This document shows, one piece after another, positions 34,570 through 42,809 of a DNA stretch of 64,000 nucleotides. The notes under the pieces are model-generated. The model was not told the origin of the DNA and made no database searches. It saw nothing but the letters and a program-made list of their open reading frames with translations. The position numbers and the translations under genes are program-made. Origin of the DNA: Actinoplanes ianthinogenes (GTDB lineage Bacteria; Actinomycetota; Actinomycetes; Mycobacteriales; Micromonosporaceae); assembly GCF_018324205.1 (NCBI RefSeq), contig NZ_AP023356.1:2108001-2172000 (forward strand), written 5' to 3'. Every line of letters begins with the position of its first letter. Within the stretch, counting starts at the first letter, position 1.

Positions 34570-35241
34570 CTATCCCCAGACGCGGAGGAACAAATTTCCC
34601 AGGATGTCGAGGATGCTGAGGAGGATCGGGTAGCCGGTGGGAATCAGGCTGAAAACGATCAGCAGCACGACGCCGATGTTTTTGTGCTCGAACCAGAGGC
34701 GCATCCATTGCATGCCGTGGCCGGGGCGGCGGAGCGCGTAATAGAGGATGCCGAAGCCGTCCAGCGGGGGGATCGGGATCAGGGCGAGCAGACCGAAAGC
34801 GAGCAGACCGCCGCCCAGGGAGAGCAGGATCTGCTGGGTCCACGTCTCGCCGATGCCGTGCAGGACGGCGCCGACGGTGAGGTAACGCAAGAGGCTCGCA
34901 TCCGGGGTCGACAGCGCGAAGCCGGCCAGGACCAACTCGCCGGCCAGGATGCAGGCGACCGGACCGGCGGCGAAGACGGCGGCGGCCCGGCCGCGGCCTC
35001 GCCAGCGGGGGACGTCGTCGACGGTGAGTTGTTTGCCCCAGCCCATGCCGCCGATGGCGGCGGCGACCGCGCCGAACGGGTCGATGTCGCGGCGCAGGTT
35101 GGGGGCCATCAGGTCGCCGCGGTCGGCCAGGCCGACGGTGCGCGCGGTGAACCGGATGGCGACCGCGCGCAGCATCAACCCACAGAGAAAGGAGACGACG
35201 AGCGCGGCGAACGCGACCGGCGTCCCGAGCGCGAAGAGCAC
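34570..35241 (-). CDS. M50 site-2-protease homologue lacking the HExxH motif
   Basis: 224 residues, about six hydrophobic segments. The layout follows YwhC-type M50 proteases: 'DIDPFGAVAAAIGGMGWGKQLTVD', 'AAGPVACILAG', and the third-motif Asp161 in 'IPIPPLDGFGIL'. At the position of the zinc-binding HExxH (about residues 22-27) there is 'LMLRAVAIRF', with no His or Glu, so the protein should not be an active metalloprotease. It lies 12 nt after parA and probably shares its transcript. It may be a structural or membrane-recruiting relative. Confidence 0.65.
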   Translation of the reverse strand: MLFALGTPVAFAALVVSFLCGLMLRAVAIRFTARTVGLADRGDLMAPNLRRDIDPFGAVAAAIGGMGWGKQLTVDDVPRWRGRGRAAAVFAAGPVACILAGELVLAGFALSTPDASLLRYLTVGAVLHGIGETWTQQILLSLGGGLLAFGLLALIPIPPLDGFGILYYALRRPGHGMQWMRLWFEHKNIGVVLLIVFSLIPTGYPILLSILDILGNLFLRVWG

Positions 35242-35253
35242 CGGGCCTGGAAC

Positions 35254-36186
35254 CTACCCTCGTTCGACCTTGGCGGCGATGACCTCGCGAGCCAGCTGAC
35301 GGTAGTTGCGGGCGCCCGAGGACGCCGGATCCAGCGTAGTGATCGGCGCGCCGGCCACGGTCGACTCCGGGAATTTCACCGTCTTGGTGATCACGGTCTG
35401 GTAAACCTTGTCGCCGAACGCCTCGACCACCCGCTGCAACACCTGGCGGCAGTGCGTGGTGCGCGAGTCGTACATGGTGGCGAGGATGCCCTCGAGCTCC
35501 AGGTCGAAGTTGAGCCGCTCGCGCACCTTGTCGATGGTGTCGAGCAGCAGGGCGACACCGCGCAGCGAGAAGAACTCGCACTCCAGCGGGATGAGCACGC
35601 CGTGCGCGATGGTCAGCGCGTTGATCGCCAGCAGGCCCAGGGAGGGCTGGCAGTCGATCAGGATGAAGTCGTACTCCTTGCGGACCGAGCGGAGCGCGCG
35701 GGCCAGGGCCATCTCGCGCGCCACCTCGTTGACCAGCTGGATCTCGGCCGCGGAGAGGTCGATGTTGGCCGGGAGCAGGTGCAGGCCGGCCACATCGGTC
35801 TTGATGATGACGTCCTCGGTGGTGACGTCGTCCTGCATGAGCAGGTTGTAGATGCTCAGGTCGAGGTTGTGCGGGTTGACCCCGAGACCGACCGAGCAGG
35901 CGCCCTGCGGGTCGAAGTCGACGAGCAGAACCTTGCGACCGTACTCCGCGAGTGCGGCGCCCAGGTTGATGGTGGTCGTCGTCTTTCCGACGCCACCCTT
36001 CTGGTTCGCCAGCGCGATGATCCGGGCCGGGCCGTGCCGGTCGGTGGGCATCGGCTCGGGGATCGGACGGCGCATCGTGTACGCCGTAGGGTCGGCAGGA
36101 CCGAGGTCAGCGCCCAGATCCAGGGAATTCTGCTGATCGCGGAGCGCGGTTGTCCAGGCTTCCGCACGGTCGCCGTTCCCTGCCAT
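35254..36186 (-). CDS. parA: ParA-family ATPase
   Basis: About 310 residues. The deviant Walker A 'KGGVGKTTTTINLG' with signature Lys, 'VLLVDFDPQGACS' (Walker A' Asp) and 'YDFILIDCQPSLG' (Walker B) define the ParA/MinD group of DNA-binding, dimerising ATPases. This chromosomal copy sits beside xerD and, in relatives, beside scpA-scpB, so it is the segregation-linked paralogue rather than the oriC copy. ATG 36186 is chosen for the purine-rich GGGAGGGGGCGAGGG before it; the in-frame start 42 nt upstream is poorer. Confidence 0.88.
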   Translation of the reverse strand: MAGNGDRAEAWTTALRDQQNSLDLGADLGPADPTAYTMRRPIPEPMPTDRHGPARIIALANQKGGVGKTTTTINLGAALAEYGRKVLLVDFDPQGACSVGLGVNPHNLDLSIYNLLMQDDVTTEDVIIKTDVAGLHLLPANIDLSAAEIQLVNEVAREMALARALRSVRKEYDFILIDCQPSLGLLAINALTIAHGVLIPLECEFFSLRGVALLLDTIDKVRERLNFDLELEGILATMYDSRTTHCRQVLQRVVEAFGDKVYQTVITKTVKFPESTVAGAPITTLDPASSGARNYRQLAREVIAAKVERG

Positions 36187-36286
36187 CGCCCTCGCCCCCT
36201 CCCGACTCGAAGCCCGACTGTACGCCACACGTGCCGTCCCACAGGGGTCAGCCGTTCGGCGTGTCGCACCTATGGATGCGTAGCTT

Positions 36287-37201
36287 CTAACGAGCGCGCG
36301 GGTGAGAAGTCGCGTAAACCTCTCGCAGGCGCTCGACGGTCACCAGGGTATACACCTGCGTCGTGGTGACCGAGGCGTGTCCCAGCAGTTCCTGAACCAC
36401 GCGCACATCGGCCCCGCCGTCGAGCAGATGCGTGGCGTACGAGTGCCGCAAAGTGTGCGGGCTCACGGCGTACGGGCCGTCGACGGGGAGGCCGGCGGCG
36501 GTGGCGCAGCGGTGCAGCACGGTCCAGGCGCTCTGCCGGGACAGCCGGCCGCCGCGGGCGTTCAGGAAGATCGCCGGGGTGCCACGGCCGGCGTCGGCGA
36601 GCACCGGGCGGGCGCGCACGAGGTACGCGTCCAGCGCGTTCTTGGCATAGCCGCCGACCGGGACGAGCCTGGTCCGGCCGCCCTTACCACGCAGGATCGC
36701 GGTGTTCTCCTCCGCAAAAGAAAGGTCGTCGATGTCCGCGCCGACCGCCTCGGAGATCCGGGCGCCGGTGCCGTAGAGGAATTCCAGCAGGGCCCGGTCG
36801 CGCAGGCCGAGGGGGGTGTCCCCGGCCGGTACCGCGAGCAACCGGTTCACCTGGTCCACGTCCAGGGCCTTGGGCAGGCGTTTCGGGGGCGACGGCGGGT
36901 GCACGTCGGCGGCCACGTCGTGGGCGACCAGGCGTTCCCGGACGGCGAACCGGTGCAGGCCACGCACCGCGCTGATCGCCCGGGCCGCGGAGGACGAGGC
37001 CAGCCCGCCGGCGCGCAGGGTGGCCAGGTGGCCGGTGACGTCGGCCGGGCGGACGTCGGCGAGTTCCTCGATGCCGGCGGCGGTCAGCTGCTCGGCGTAC
37101 CGGTCCAGGTCGCGGCGGTACGACGCGAGCGTGTTGCGGGACAGGCCACGTTCCACCCCGAGGTGGTCGAGGTACGCCTGGATCGCCCGGTCGAGACTCA
37201 G
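36287..37201 (-). CDS. xerD: Tyrosine recombinase XerD, apparent CTG start
   Basis: 304 residues. The N-terminal SAM-like domain ('[30 protein letters not shown]') is followed by the catalytic domain with Arg in 'GTGARISEA', '[14 protein letters not shown]' (HxxR), '[13 protein letters not shown]' (His and nucleophile Tyr). It resolves chromosome dimers at dif with XerC. No ATG, GTG or TTG precedes the N-terminal domain in frame; CTG 37201 lies 7 nt behind GGAGG (complement of 37209-37213) and overlaps the ald stop as CTGA, giving the expected N-terminus. A GTG further in would cut off the first helix. Confidence 0.88.
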   Translation of the reverse strand: MSLDRAIQAYLDHLGVERGLSRNTLASYRRDLDRYAEQLTAAGIEELADVRPADVTGHLATLRAGGLASSSAARAISAVRGLHRFAVRERLVAHDVAADVHPPSPPKRLPKALDVDQVNRLLAVPAGDTPLGLRDRALLEFLYGTGARISEAVGADIDDLSFAEENTAILRGKGGRTRLVPVGGYAKNALDAYLVRARPVLADAGRGTPAIFLNARGGRLSRQSAWTVLHRCATAAGLPVDGPYAVSPHTLRHSYATHLLDGGADVRVVQELLGHASVTTTQVYTLVTVERLREVYATSHPRAR

Positions 37202-38313
37202 TTCAGCACCTCCGTCAGGGCCATCGCCGTCATGCCGTGCGCCTCGGCCACCGGTCCGTAGGTCACGTGACCGTCGTGCGTGTTCAGGCCGGCGGCGAGC
37301 GCGGGATCGCGGCGCAGCGCGTCCCGCCAGCCGCGGTTGGCCAGTTCCAGAGCGTACGGGAGAGTCACGTTGGTCAACGCGTAGGTGCTGGTGTGCGGCA
37401 CCGCCCCGGGCATGTTCGCCACGCAGTAGAACATCGAGCCGTGCACCCGGTAGGTCGGGTCGTCGTGGGTGGTCGGCCGGGACGCCTCGAAGCAGCCGCC
37501 CTGGTCGATCGAGATGTCGACCAGCACGCTGCCCGGTTTCATCCGCTCCACCAGGTCGTTGGAGATCAGCGTCGGCGCTTTCGCGCCGGGGACCAGGACC
37601 GCGCCGACGACCAGGTCCGCGTCCAGGACGGCGCGTTCGATCTCGTACGCGTTGGAGGCGATCGTCTGCAAGTGCCCCCGGTAGTCGGCGTCGGCCGCCC
37701 GCAACCGGGCGATGTTGCGGTCCAGCAGCATCACCTCGGCCTGCATGCCGAGCGCGATGGCGGCCGCGTTCATCCCGGACACGCCGGCGCCGATCACCAC
37801 CACCTTGGCCGCGTACACGCCGGGCACCCCGCCCATCAGCACACCGCGCCCGCCGCCCTGCCGCATCAGGTGGTACGCACCGACCTGCGGCGCGAGCCGG
37901 CCGGCCACCTCGGACATCGGGGCCAGCAGCGGCAGCGACCGGTCCGGCAGCTCCACCGTCTCGTACGCGATCCCGGTCACCTTCCGGTCGATCAGCGCGT
38001 CGGTGCACTCCTTGGACGCCGCCAGGTGCAGGTATGTGAAGAGCACCTGCCCGGGCCGCATCCGGTGGTACTCGCTGGCCACCGGCTCCTTGACCTTGAG
38101 GATCAGGTCGCCCTCCGCCCACACCGCGTCGGCGTCCGGCAGGATGGTGGCGCCGGCGTCCCGGTAGTCGGCGTCGGTGATCGACGAGCCGAGCCCGGCC
38201 GCGCTCTGCACGAACACCTCGTGCCCGGCCCGGCTGAACTCGAAGACCCCGGCCGGGGTGATCGCCACCCGGAACTCGTTGTTCTTGACCTCGCTGGGAA
38301 TACCTACCTTCAC
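37198..38313 (-). CDS. ald: Alanine dehydrogenase
   Basis: 371 residues, the usual length. '[23 protein letters not shown]' is the family N-terminus with the substrate Arg, 'LILKVKEP' has the catalytic Lys, 'YLHLA' the catalytic His, and '[20 protein letters not shown]' is the NAD-binding Rossmann loop. It interconverts L-alanine and pyruvate plus ammonia. The GTG start has AGAGGGGG upstream, and a TAGCGT hexamer at 38337-38342 on the coding strand could be its -10. It is translationally coupled to xerD. Confidence 0.93.
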   Translation of the reverse strand: MKVGIPSEVKNNEFRVAITPAGVFEFSRAGHEVFVQSAAGLGSSITDADYRDAGATILPDADAVWAEGDLILKVKEPVASEYHRMRPGQVLFTYLHLAASKECTDALIDRKVTGIAYETVELPDRSLPLLAPMSEVAGRLAPQVGAYHLMRQGGGRGVLMGGVPGVYAAKVVVIGAGVSGMNAAAIALGMQAEVMLLDRNIARLRAADADYRGHLQTIASNAYEIERAVLDADLVVGAVLVPGAKAPTLISNDLVERMKPGSVLVDISIDQGGCFEASRPTTHDDPTYRVHGSMFYCVANMPGAVPHTSTYALTNVTLPYALELANRGWRDALRRDPALAAGLNTHDGHVTYGPVAEAHGMTAMALTEVLN

Positions 38314-38336
38314 CGTGATTACCCCCTCTATCCGGC

Positions 38337-38342
38337 ACGCTA
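38337..38342 (-). promoter_or_regulatory. -10 hexamer TAGCGT upstream of ald
   Basis: On the minus strand TAGCGT lies 23 nt before GTG 38313, leaving a short leader that holds the ribosome-binding site AGAGGGGG. Confidence 0.45.
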
Positions 38343-38376
38343 CCCACTCGCTATCCCCCCAGAAGAGACTTACCGG

Positions 38377-38382
38377 TACGGT
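38377..38382 (+). promoter_or_regulatory. -10 hexamer TACGGT of a leaderless promoter
   Basis: TACGGT ends 6 nt before ATG 38389. Confidence 0.5.
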
Positions 38383-38388
38383 CGCCCG

Positions 38389-39597
38389 ATGAGTGGCGGC
38401 TTCCCCTGGCTTCTCGTCGACCAGAACATCGACGACGGCGACGCGGTCGTGGCGGCGTGTGCCGACATCGACGGTCTCTTCGCCGACCCCGGGGAGCCGC
38501 CGGTCGAGCGGTACACGCTGCTGGGCTGCGCCCCGGCCGGCCGGCTGCGGGCGGCCTGCGACGGCTACGGCTCGGCCTGGCTGGGCAACATCGGACTGGA
38601 GACCATCCACCGGCCCGACTCGAAGCACCCCCGGGAGTGCTGGGAGTGCACCGAGGAGCTGCTCGACCTGACCGTCCTGTCGGCCCGCCCGGCCGGCTAC
38701 GGGGTCTACGACGTGGTCCTGGAGGGCCGGCTGCGGATCGACCCGGAGCACCGCAAGCGGCGGCGCGGCCCGGACCGGGCGCCGGAGGCCGACGGGTACG
38801 TGCTGACCGGCATCACCGGCGAGGGCGAGGAGATGTTCGGCACTTGCCAGGACGTGTCCGGTGTGTTCCGGCCCAGGCCGCAGCCCCTGCCGAAACCGGC
38901 GACGCTGATCGGCTGCCGGCCCGAGCCGCGACTGCGCCGGGCCATCGAGGCACAGCAGCGGGGCGCCGCCCGGCACCGCCGGATGATCATCGCGTCGATC
39001 TACAGCGTGGCCGACGACGGGACCGCCACGCACATGCTGGACAGTGGGCTGGGCGCCGAGGTGGCCGACGTGCGGCCGTCGGTGCTCGGCGACGCCCTGG
39101 TCGACGTGACGTTCGAGAGCTCGTACGGGGATGCGATCAAAGGCGGACGACCGACCGGGGCCCGGGAGATCTGGGAGCTGTGGCGGCGGGGGCGGCCGGA
39201 GAAGCCGGGACTGTGGGCCGACTTCCCGGCGGCGCTGCGCCACGAGTGGGCCGGGGCGGCGCTCGCGCATCACCGGCCGGGGCCGGACCGGCGCTCCGGG
39301 CGGACGTACCACCTGGACGGGCGGTACATCACCGACGAGGACGGGTTCTACTGCGCGATCGGCGAGGCGATCAACGGGCCGGGTGGGTACTTCGGGTGGA
39401 ACACCGGTGCGCTGCACGACTGCCTGCTCGGGGACTGGGGTGCGGCGCCCGGCTTCCGGCTGATCTGGCACGATTCCGAGGTCGCCCGGCGGCACCTGGT
39501 GCCGGGATACGACCGGCGGGACTGGTGCCCGGCGGTGACGATGGACCATCTGCTGGCCTGGCTGGCGGAGGACGGGGTCGAGGTTGAGTTACGGTGA
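38389..39597 (+). CDS. Protein with C-terminal barstar domain
   Basis: 402 residues. The first about 290 are unrecognised, with a 'CWECTEELLDL' cluster and two similar halves ('VERYTLLGCAP', 'PATLIGCRPEP'; 'GYVLTGITGEGEEMFG'). The C-terminus ('RTYHLDGRYITDEDGFYCAIGEAINGPGGYFGWNTGALHDCL', then 'RLIWHDSEVAR') is a barstar/barnase-inhibitor domain. Barstar blocks a ribonuclease by occupying its active site, but no barnase-like gene lies nearby, so this may inhibit a toxin encoded elsewhere or act as a binding module. The short gene after it starts inside its end. Confidence 0.7.
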   Translation: MSGGFPWLLVDQNIDDGDAVVAACADIDGLFADPGEPPVERYTLLGCAPAGRLRAACDGYGSAWLGNIGLETIHRPDSKHPRECWECTEELLDLTVLSARPAGYGVYDVVLEGRLRIDPEHRKRRRGPDRAPEADGYVLTGITGEGEEMFGTCQDVSGVFRPRPQPLPKPATLIGCRPEPRLRRAIEAQQRGAARHRRMIIASIYSVADDGTATHMLDSGLGAEVADVRPSVLGDALVDVTFESSYGDAIKGGRPTGAREIWELWRRGRPEKPGLWADFPAALRHEWAGAALAHHRPGPDRRSGRTYHLDGRYITDEDGFYCAIGEAINGPGGYFGWNTGALHDCLLGDWGAAPGFRLIWHDSEVARRHLVPGYDRRDWCPAVTMDHLLAWLAEDGVEVELR

Positions 39598-39878
39598 AGC
39601 CGTCTGGGATCCGCCGCCTCGGCGGCCGGGACATCTCCCGTCCTACATCGGGGTGGCGCTGACCCTCGCGGTGGCCGGCACGGTCGCGGTGGTCCTCTGG
39701 ACCGGTTTCCAGTCTCCGTACGCGAAAGCCCCCGCCCCCTGCGCCAAGCTGGACCTGACCGCGGGCCGAGCTGTCGCTGGCCTTCCTGGCCGACCAGTCG
39801 TCGAAGCCCTGCGCGCGGATGGACGCCTGGGGCCGGACGGCCGTTCAGATCACCCGGGACTTCCTGGCGCAGCTGTAG
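39584..39878 (+). pseudogene. Small single-pass membrane protein gene with a frameshift
   Basis: A TTG start overlapping the barstar gene leads into 'MSYGEAVWDPPPRRPG', one transmembrane helix ('YIGVALTLAVAGTVAVVLWTG') and 'APAPCAKLDLTAG'. After about 39765 the protein-like frame shifts by one: 'ELSLAFLADQSSKPCARMDA' through 'ITRDFLAQL' and a stop at 39876-39878. The original frame instead runs on into low-quality sequence to 39967. Either a real indel or a sequencing error. The intact protein would be about 97 residues, probably exposed outside the membrane. Confidence 0.55.
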
Positions 39879-39913
39879 AGAAAAGCAGCTGTAGAGCAAG
39901 CATCTGTGGAGAA

Positions 39914-39949
39914 ACCGGCCGCGGGGGTGCCGTCTCCCCCGCGACCGGT
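39914..39949. terminator. Hairpin between convergent genes
   Basis: A 14-bp stem with one mismatch (39914-39927 with 39936-39949) and an 8-nt loop lies between the small membrane gene and the end of the cellulase gene. Confidence 0.65.
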
Positions 39950-39963
39950 CGCCTTCTCCTCAC

Positions 39964-41448
39964 CTAGTTGGACACCCTCGCCAGGCGGTCCTTGAGGCCC
40001 TGACCGAAAGCGGTCGCCGTCCCGTTGTGGTTGCTGATCAGCGACGGCCCGGTCGAGCAGTCCCAGGTGTTCCAGGTCCAGCCCAGGTAGCCGACCTTGG
40101 TGGCGTCGGCCCAGTCCATCAGAGAGTCGATGAAGCCGTGGGCGCAGTCGTTCTCACCGATCTCGCTCAGGGTGAGCGGCACCTGCGCGGCCACCGGGGC
40201 GAGCTGGCTGTTCCAGCAGCCGGCGTTCGCACAGCTGTTGAAGTTGTAGATGTGCGCGAACGCGGCCAGGTTGTTCAGCGGGTCGCTCGGCTTGTAGGTC
40301 AGCCACTGGCTCAGGTCGTTCGAGTACGCCAGGCCACCGATCATGATGACGTTGGTGGCGCCGGTGTCCCGGACCGCGTTCACCAGGCTCTGGAAACCGG
40401 CCACCCGGTAGGCGATGCCGGCGCAGGTGCCGCCGTCCCGCCAGCACTTCCAGCCGCTGGTGGCGTCGCCGGTGGCCCGCTCCGGGTACGGCTCGTTGAA
40501 CAGGTCGAGGACGACCGCGTCGTTGCCCTTGAAGGCGGTGGCCACGCCGGTCCAGAACGACGGGGCGTACTGGGCGTCGGGCATCGGCTTCTGGCAGGTG
40601 GCCTTGACGTCGGAGCAGCCGGACGAGGTGCCGGTGTACTGGCCGTAGTTCCAGTGCATCTCGACGATCGGCGTGATGCCGTTCTGGACCAGCAGGTTGA
40701 CGTAGTTCTTGACGGCGGTCTGGTACGTGGCGCCGCCGTACGCGGCCGGGACGTCGGGGGTGCCCAGCCAGCATTCCTCGTTGAGCGGCACCCGGACGGT
40801 GCGGATCTTCCAGGAGCGCATGGCGTCGATCGAGGCCTGGTCCATCGGGCCGTCCCAGATGCCGTTGCCCTGGATGCAGGCGAACTCGCCGCCGGAGCGG
40901 TTGACGCCGTACAGGCGGTGCTCGGCGCCGGCACTGGTGACGAACGTGTTGCCGCTCACCTTCAAAGCCGGGGCCGCGCCGGTGGGAGGCGGCGGGGTGG
41001 TCGTCGAGGGGCTCGGCGACGGGCTGCTCGGGGAAACCCCACCGGTGCAGGCCACGCCGTTCAGCGTGAAGGTGGTCGGCACCGGGTTCGCGCCGGTCCA
41101 GGAGCCGGTGAAGCCGAGGCCCACCGACGCGTTGGTGGCCAGCGAGCCGTTCCAGCTCATGCTCGCCGCGGTGACGTGCGCGCCGGATTGGCTCCAGGCG
41201 GCGCTCCAGCCCTGGGTGACCTTCTGCCCGGCGTCCGGGAAGTCGAAGCCGAGGGACCAGGAGGTGAGCGGGTCGCCGAGGTTCTTGACCGTGACGTCGC
41301 CCTGGAAGCCGCCGGGCCAGGAGCTGGCGACCTGATAGGTGACGGTGCAGCCGGCGCTCGCCGCGGACGCCGGGGGCAGCGCCGCGAGCAGCGTGCCCGC
41401 CGCCACCAGCGAACCGGCGGCGAGCAGCGCCATCGTACGGATCTTCAT
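39964..41448 (-). CDS. Secreted cellulase: CBM2 plus GH5 catalytic domain
   Basis: 494 residues. A signal peptide ('MKIRTMALLAAGSLVAAGTLLAAL', split 'PPASAAS') is followed by a family-2 cellulose-binding module (about 33-130, 'CTVTYQVASSWPGGFQGDV', aromatic residues for binding), a Ser/Pro/Thr linker and a GH5 barrel (about 160-494). The acid/base is Glu319 in 'DLFNEPYP', and the nucleophile is probably Glu429 in 'LSEIGEND'. Cys pairs are plentiful, as expected for an exported enzyme. It should cut beta-1,4-glucan. A perfect CebR-type box lies 31 nt upstream of the start. Confidence 0.9.
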   Translation of the reverse strand: MKIRTMALLAAGSLVAAGTLLAALPPASAASAGCTVTYQVASSWPGGFQGDVTVKNLGDPLTSWSLGFDFPDAGQKVTQGWSAAWSQSGAHVTAASMSWNGSLATNASVGLGFTGSWTGANPVPTTFTLNGVACTGGVSPSSPSPSPSTTTPPPPTGAAPALKVSGNTFVTSAGAEHRLYGVNRSGGEFACIQGNGIWDGPMDQASIDAMRSWKIRTVRVPLNEECWLGTPDVPAAYGGATYQTAVKNYVNLLVQNGITPIVEMHWNYGQYTGTSSGCSDVKATCQKPMPDAQYAPSFWTGVATAFKGNDAVVLDLFNEPYPERATGDATSGWKCWRDGGTCAGIAYRVAGFQSLVNAVRDTGATNVIMIGGLAYSNDLSQWLTYKPSDPLNNLAAFAHIYNFNSCANAGCWNSQLAPVAAQVPLTLSEIGENDCAHGFIDSLMDWADATKVGYLGWTWNTWDCSTGPSLISNHNGTATAFGQGLKDRLARVSN

Positions 41449-41478
41449 GGGGGATGTGCCAATCACTGGGGAACGGAT

Positions 41479-41492
41479 TGGGAGCGCTCCCA
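41479..41492. promoter_or_regulatory. CebR-type operator
   Basis: TGGGAGCGCTCCCA, a perfect 14-bp palindrome, is identical to the consensus bound by CebR, the LacI-family cello-oligosaccharide repressor of Streptomyces. It lies upstream of the cellulase gene. Confidence 0.85.
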
Positions 41493-41524
41493 TTCTGTCG
41501 ATCGGCACCATTGATGTAAAGGAC

Positions 41525-42337
41525 TCAGCGGAACGCGTCCGCGTTCTGCCGCGCCCATGCGGCGAACGTGCGCGCCGGCCGCCCCAGCACCCGATCGACA
41601 TCCGGGCTGATCCGCCGCTCCTGCTCGGTCGGCGCGCCGAGGATGGCCAGGGTGCCGTCCGCGACCGGCTCCGGCATGAAGGTCAGCAGCTGCTCGCGGG
41701 CCTGCTCCGGGGTCTGCTCGGTGAACCGCACCGGCTCGCCCAGAACCTCCGCGAGCTGCGCGGCTCGCTGCCGGGGCGTGCTCAGCTCCGGCCCGGTCAG
41801 CACGTAGGTCCGGCCGGCGTGCACCGGGTCCACCAGCGCCGCCGCGGCCACCCCGGCGATGTCCGCCGGGTCGACCAGCGGCAGCCCGACGTCCCCGAAC
41901 GGGCCGGCCACCGCCCGGTGCCGGCGGACCGGCTCGGCCCACGCGAAGGTGTTCGACATGAACCCGCCGGGTCGCAGCACCACCCAGTCCAGGCCCGACT
42001 CGCGCACGGTCCGCTCCAGCTCGCGCAGCGGCGCGTGCGACACCGCGTCCGGCCGGGTGCCGGCCGCCTGCGAGGAGAGCAGGACGATTTTCGGTACGCC
42101 CCCGGCCTTCACCACGTCGACGATCGCCGGGCCGTCCAGGTGGGCGCCGGCGCCGGAGACCAGCAGGAAGAACGCCTCGGCGCCGGCCACCACCGGGCGC
42201 AGGCTCTCCGGGTCGGCCAGGTCGGCCCGCCAGCGTGGGGCGTTGCGGGACACCGCTCGCACCTCGGCGCCGGACGCCGCCAGCGCCTGGGTCAGCGGTC
42301 GTCCGACGTTGCCGGTCGCGCCTGTCACCACGTACAT
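41525..42337 (-). CDS. NmrA-like NAD(P)-binding atypical short-chain reductase
   Basis: 270 residues. The N-terminal Rossmann motif 'MYVVTGATGNVGRPLTQAL' binds NAD(P), and 'KIVLLSSQAAG', 'WVVLRPGGFMSN' and 'YVLTGPE' follow the NmrA/TMR-like atypical SDR pattern; the classic YxxxK is absent. Members act as redox sensors or quinone reductases. ATG 42337 follows GGAGGGAG. It is divergent from an HxlR regulator, a common pairing for stress-responsive reductases. TAGCGT at 42380-42385 on its strand is a candidate -10. Confidence 0.82.
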   Translation of the reverse strand: MYVVTGATGNVGRPLTQALAASGAEVRAVSRNAPRWRADLADPESLRPVVAGAEAFFLLVSGAGAHLDGPAIVDVVKAGGVPKIVLLSSQAAGTRPDAVSHAPLRELERTVRESGLDWVVLRPGGFMSNTFAWAEPVRRHRAVAGPFGDVGLPLVDPADIAGVAAAALVDPVHAGRTYVLTGPELSTPRQRAAQLAEVLGEPVRFTEQTPEQAREQLLTFMPEPVADGTLAILGAPTEQERRISPDVDRVLGRPARTFAAWARQNADAFR

Positions 42338-42400
42338 CTCGGGACTCCCTCCGGGTCCGTTGTGGACCACTCGGGACGTACGCTAATTTCCTGATGACAG

Positions 42401-42410
42401 TAGGTACCTA
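42401..42410. promoter_or_regulatory. Palindrome TAGGTACCTA, candidate HxlR operator
   Basis: A perfect 10-bp palindrome lies in the 106-bp divergent region, 33 nt from the hxlR-type start. Confidence 0.45.
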
Positions 42411-42443
42411 GAGGATAGTAATGGGTTTGTGAGGAGCGCCACG

Positions 42444-42809
42444 ATGACCGATCCGGAGCTGGCCTGCCCGATCGCGCCGGTGGTCGACATCGTCTTCAGC
42501 CGGTGGACCACGCCGATCCTCTGGGCGCTGCACGAGTTCGGCCGGCAGCGGTTCGTCGAGCTGGAGCGCCGGCTGCCCAGCATCACGCCGAAGGTGCTGA
42601 CCCAGCGGTTGCGGCAGCTGGAGCGTGACGGCCTGCTCACCCGCACGTACCATCCGGAGGTCCCGCCCCGGGTGGAGTATGAGATCAGCGACCTGGGCCG
42701 CAGCCTCTCCCCGGTCTTCGCCCAGCTGGCCACCTGGGCCGGTGACCACCTGGGCGACGTCGCGGCGGCCCGGGAGTCCTACGACGCGACGAAGACGCAG
42801 AAGGTGTGA
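42444..42809 (+). CDS. HxlR-family transcriptional regulator
   Basis: 121 residues: a winged helix-turn-helix with the family hallmark 'ACPI' Cys near the N-terminus, 'FSRWTTPILWALHEFGRQRFVELERRLPSITPKVLTQRLRQLERDGLLTR' and 'VEYEISDLGRSL'. In several HxlR proteins this Cys senses electrophiles or oxidants. It probably controls the divergent NmrA-type gene. ATG 42444 is chosen for GAGGAG 7-9 nt upstream. Its end overlaps the convergent VOC gene by 31 nt. Confidence 0.87.
   Translation: MTDPELACPIAPVVDIVFSRWTTPILWALHEFGRQRFVELERRLPSITPKVLTQRLRQLERDGLLTRTYHPEVPPRVEYEISDLGRSLSPVFAQLATWAGDHLGDVAAARESYDATKTQKV

Noticed and set aside
27364..34617. Direct repeats as attL/attR of an integrated element
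   Set aside because: The two pieces differ mostly at silent codon positions and one has a deletion, which fits gene homology rather than a recombination core; no integrase lies between them. xerD at 36.3-37.2 kb is the chromosomal recombinase.
36287..38342. Single xerD-containing protein of 686 residues
   Set aside because: Its first half is the ald gene read in a wrong frame; the ald product is complete and conserved in its own frame.
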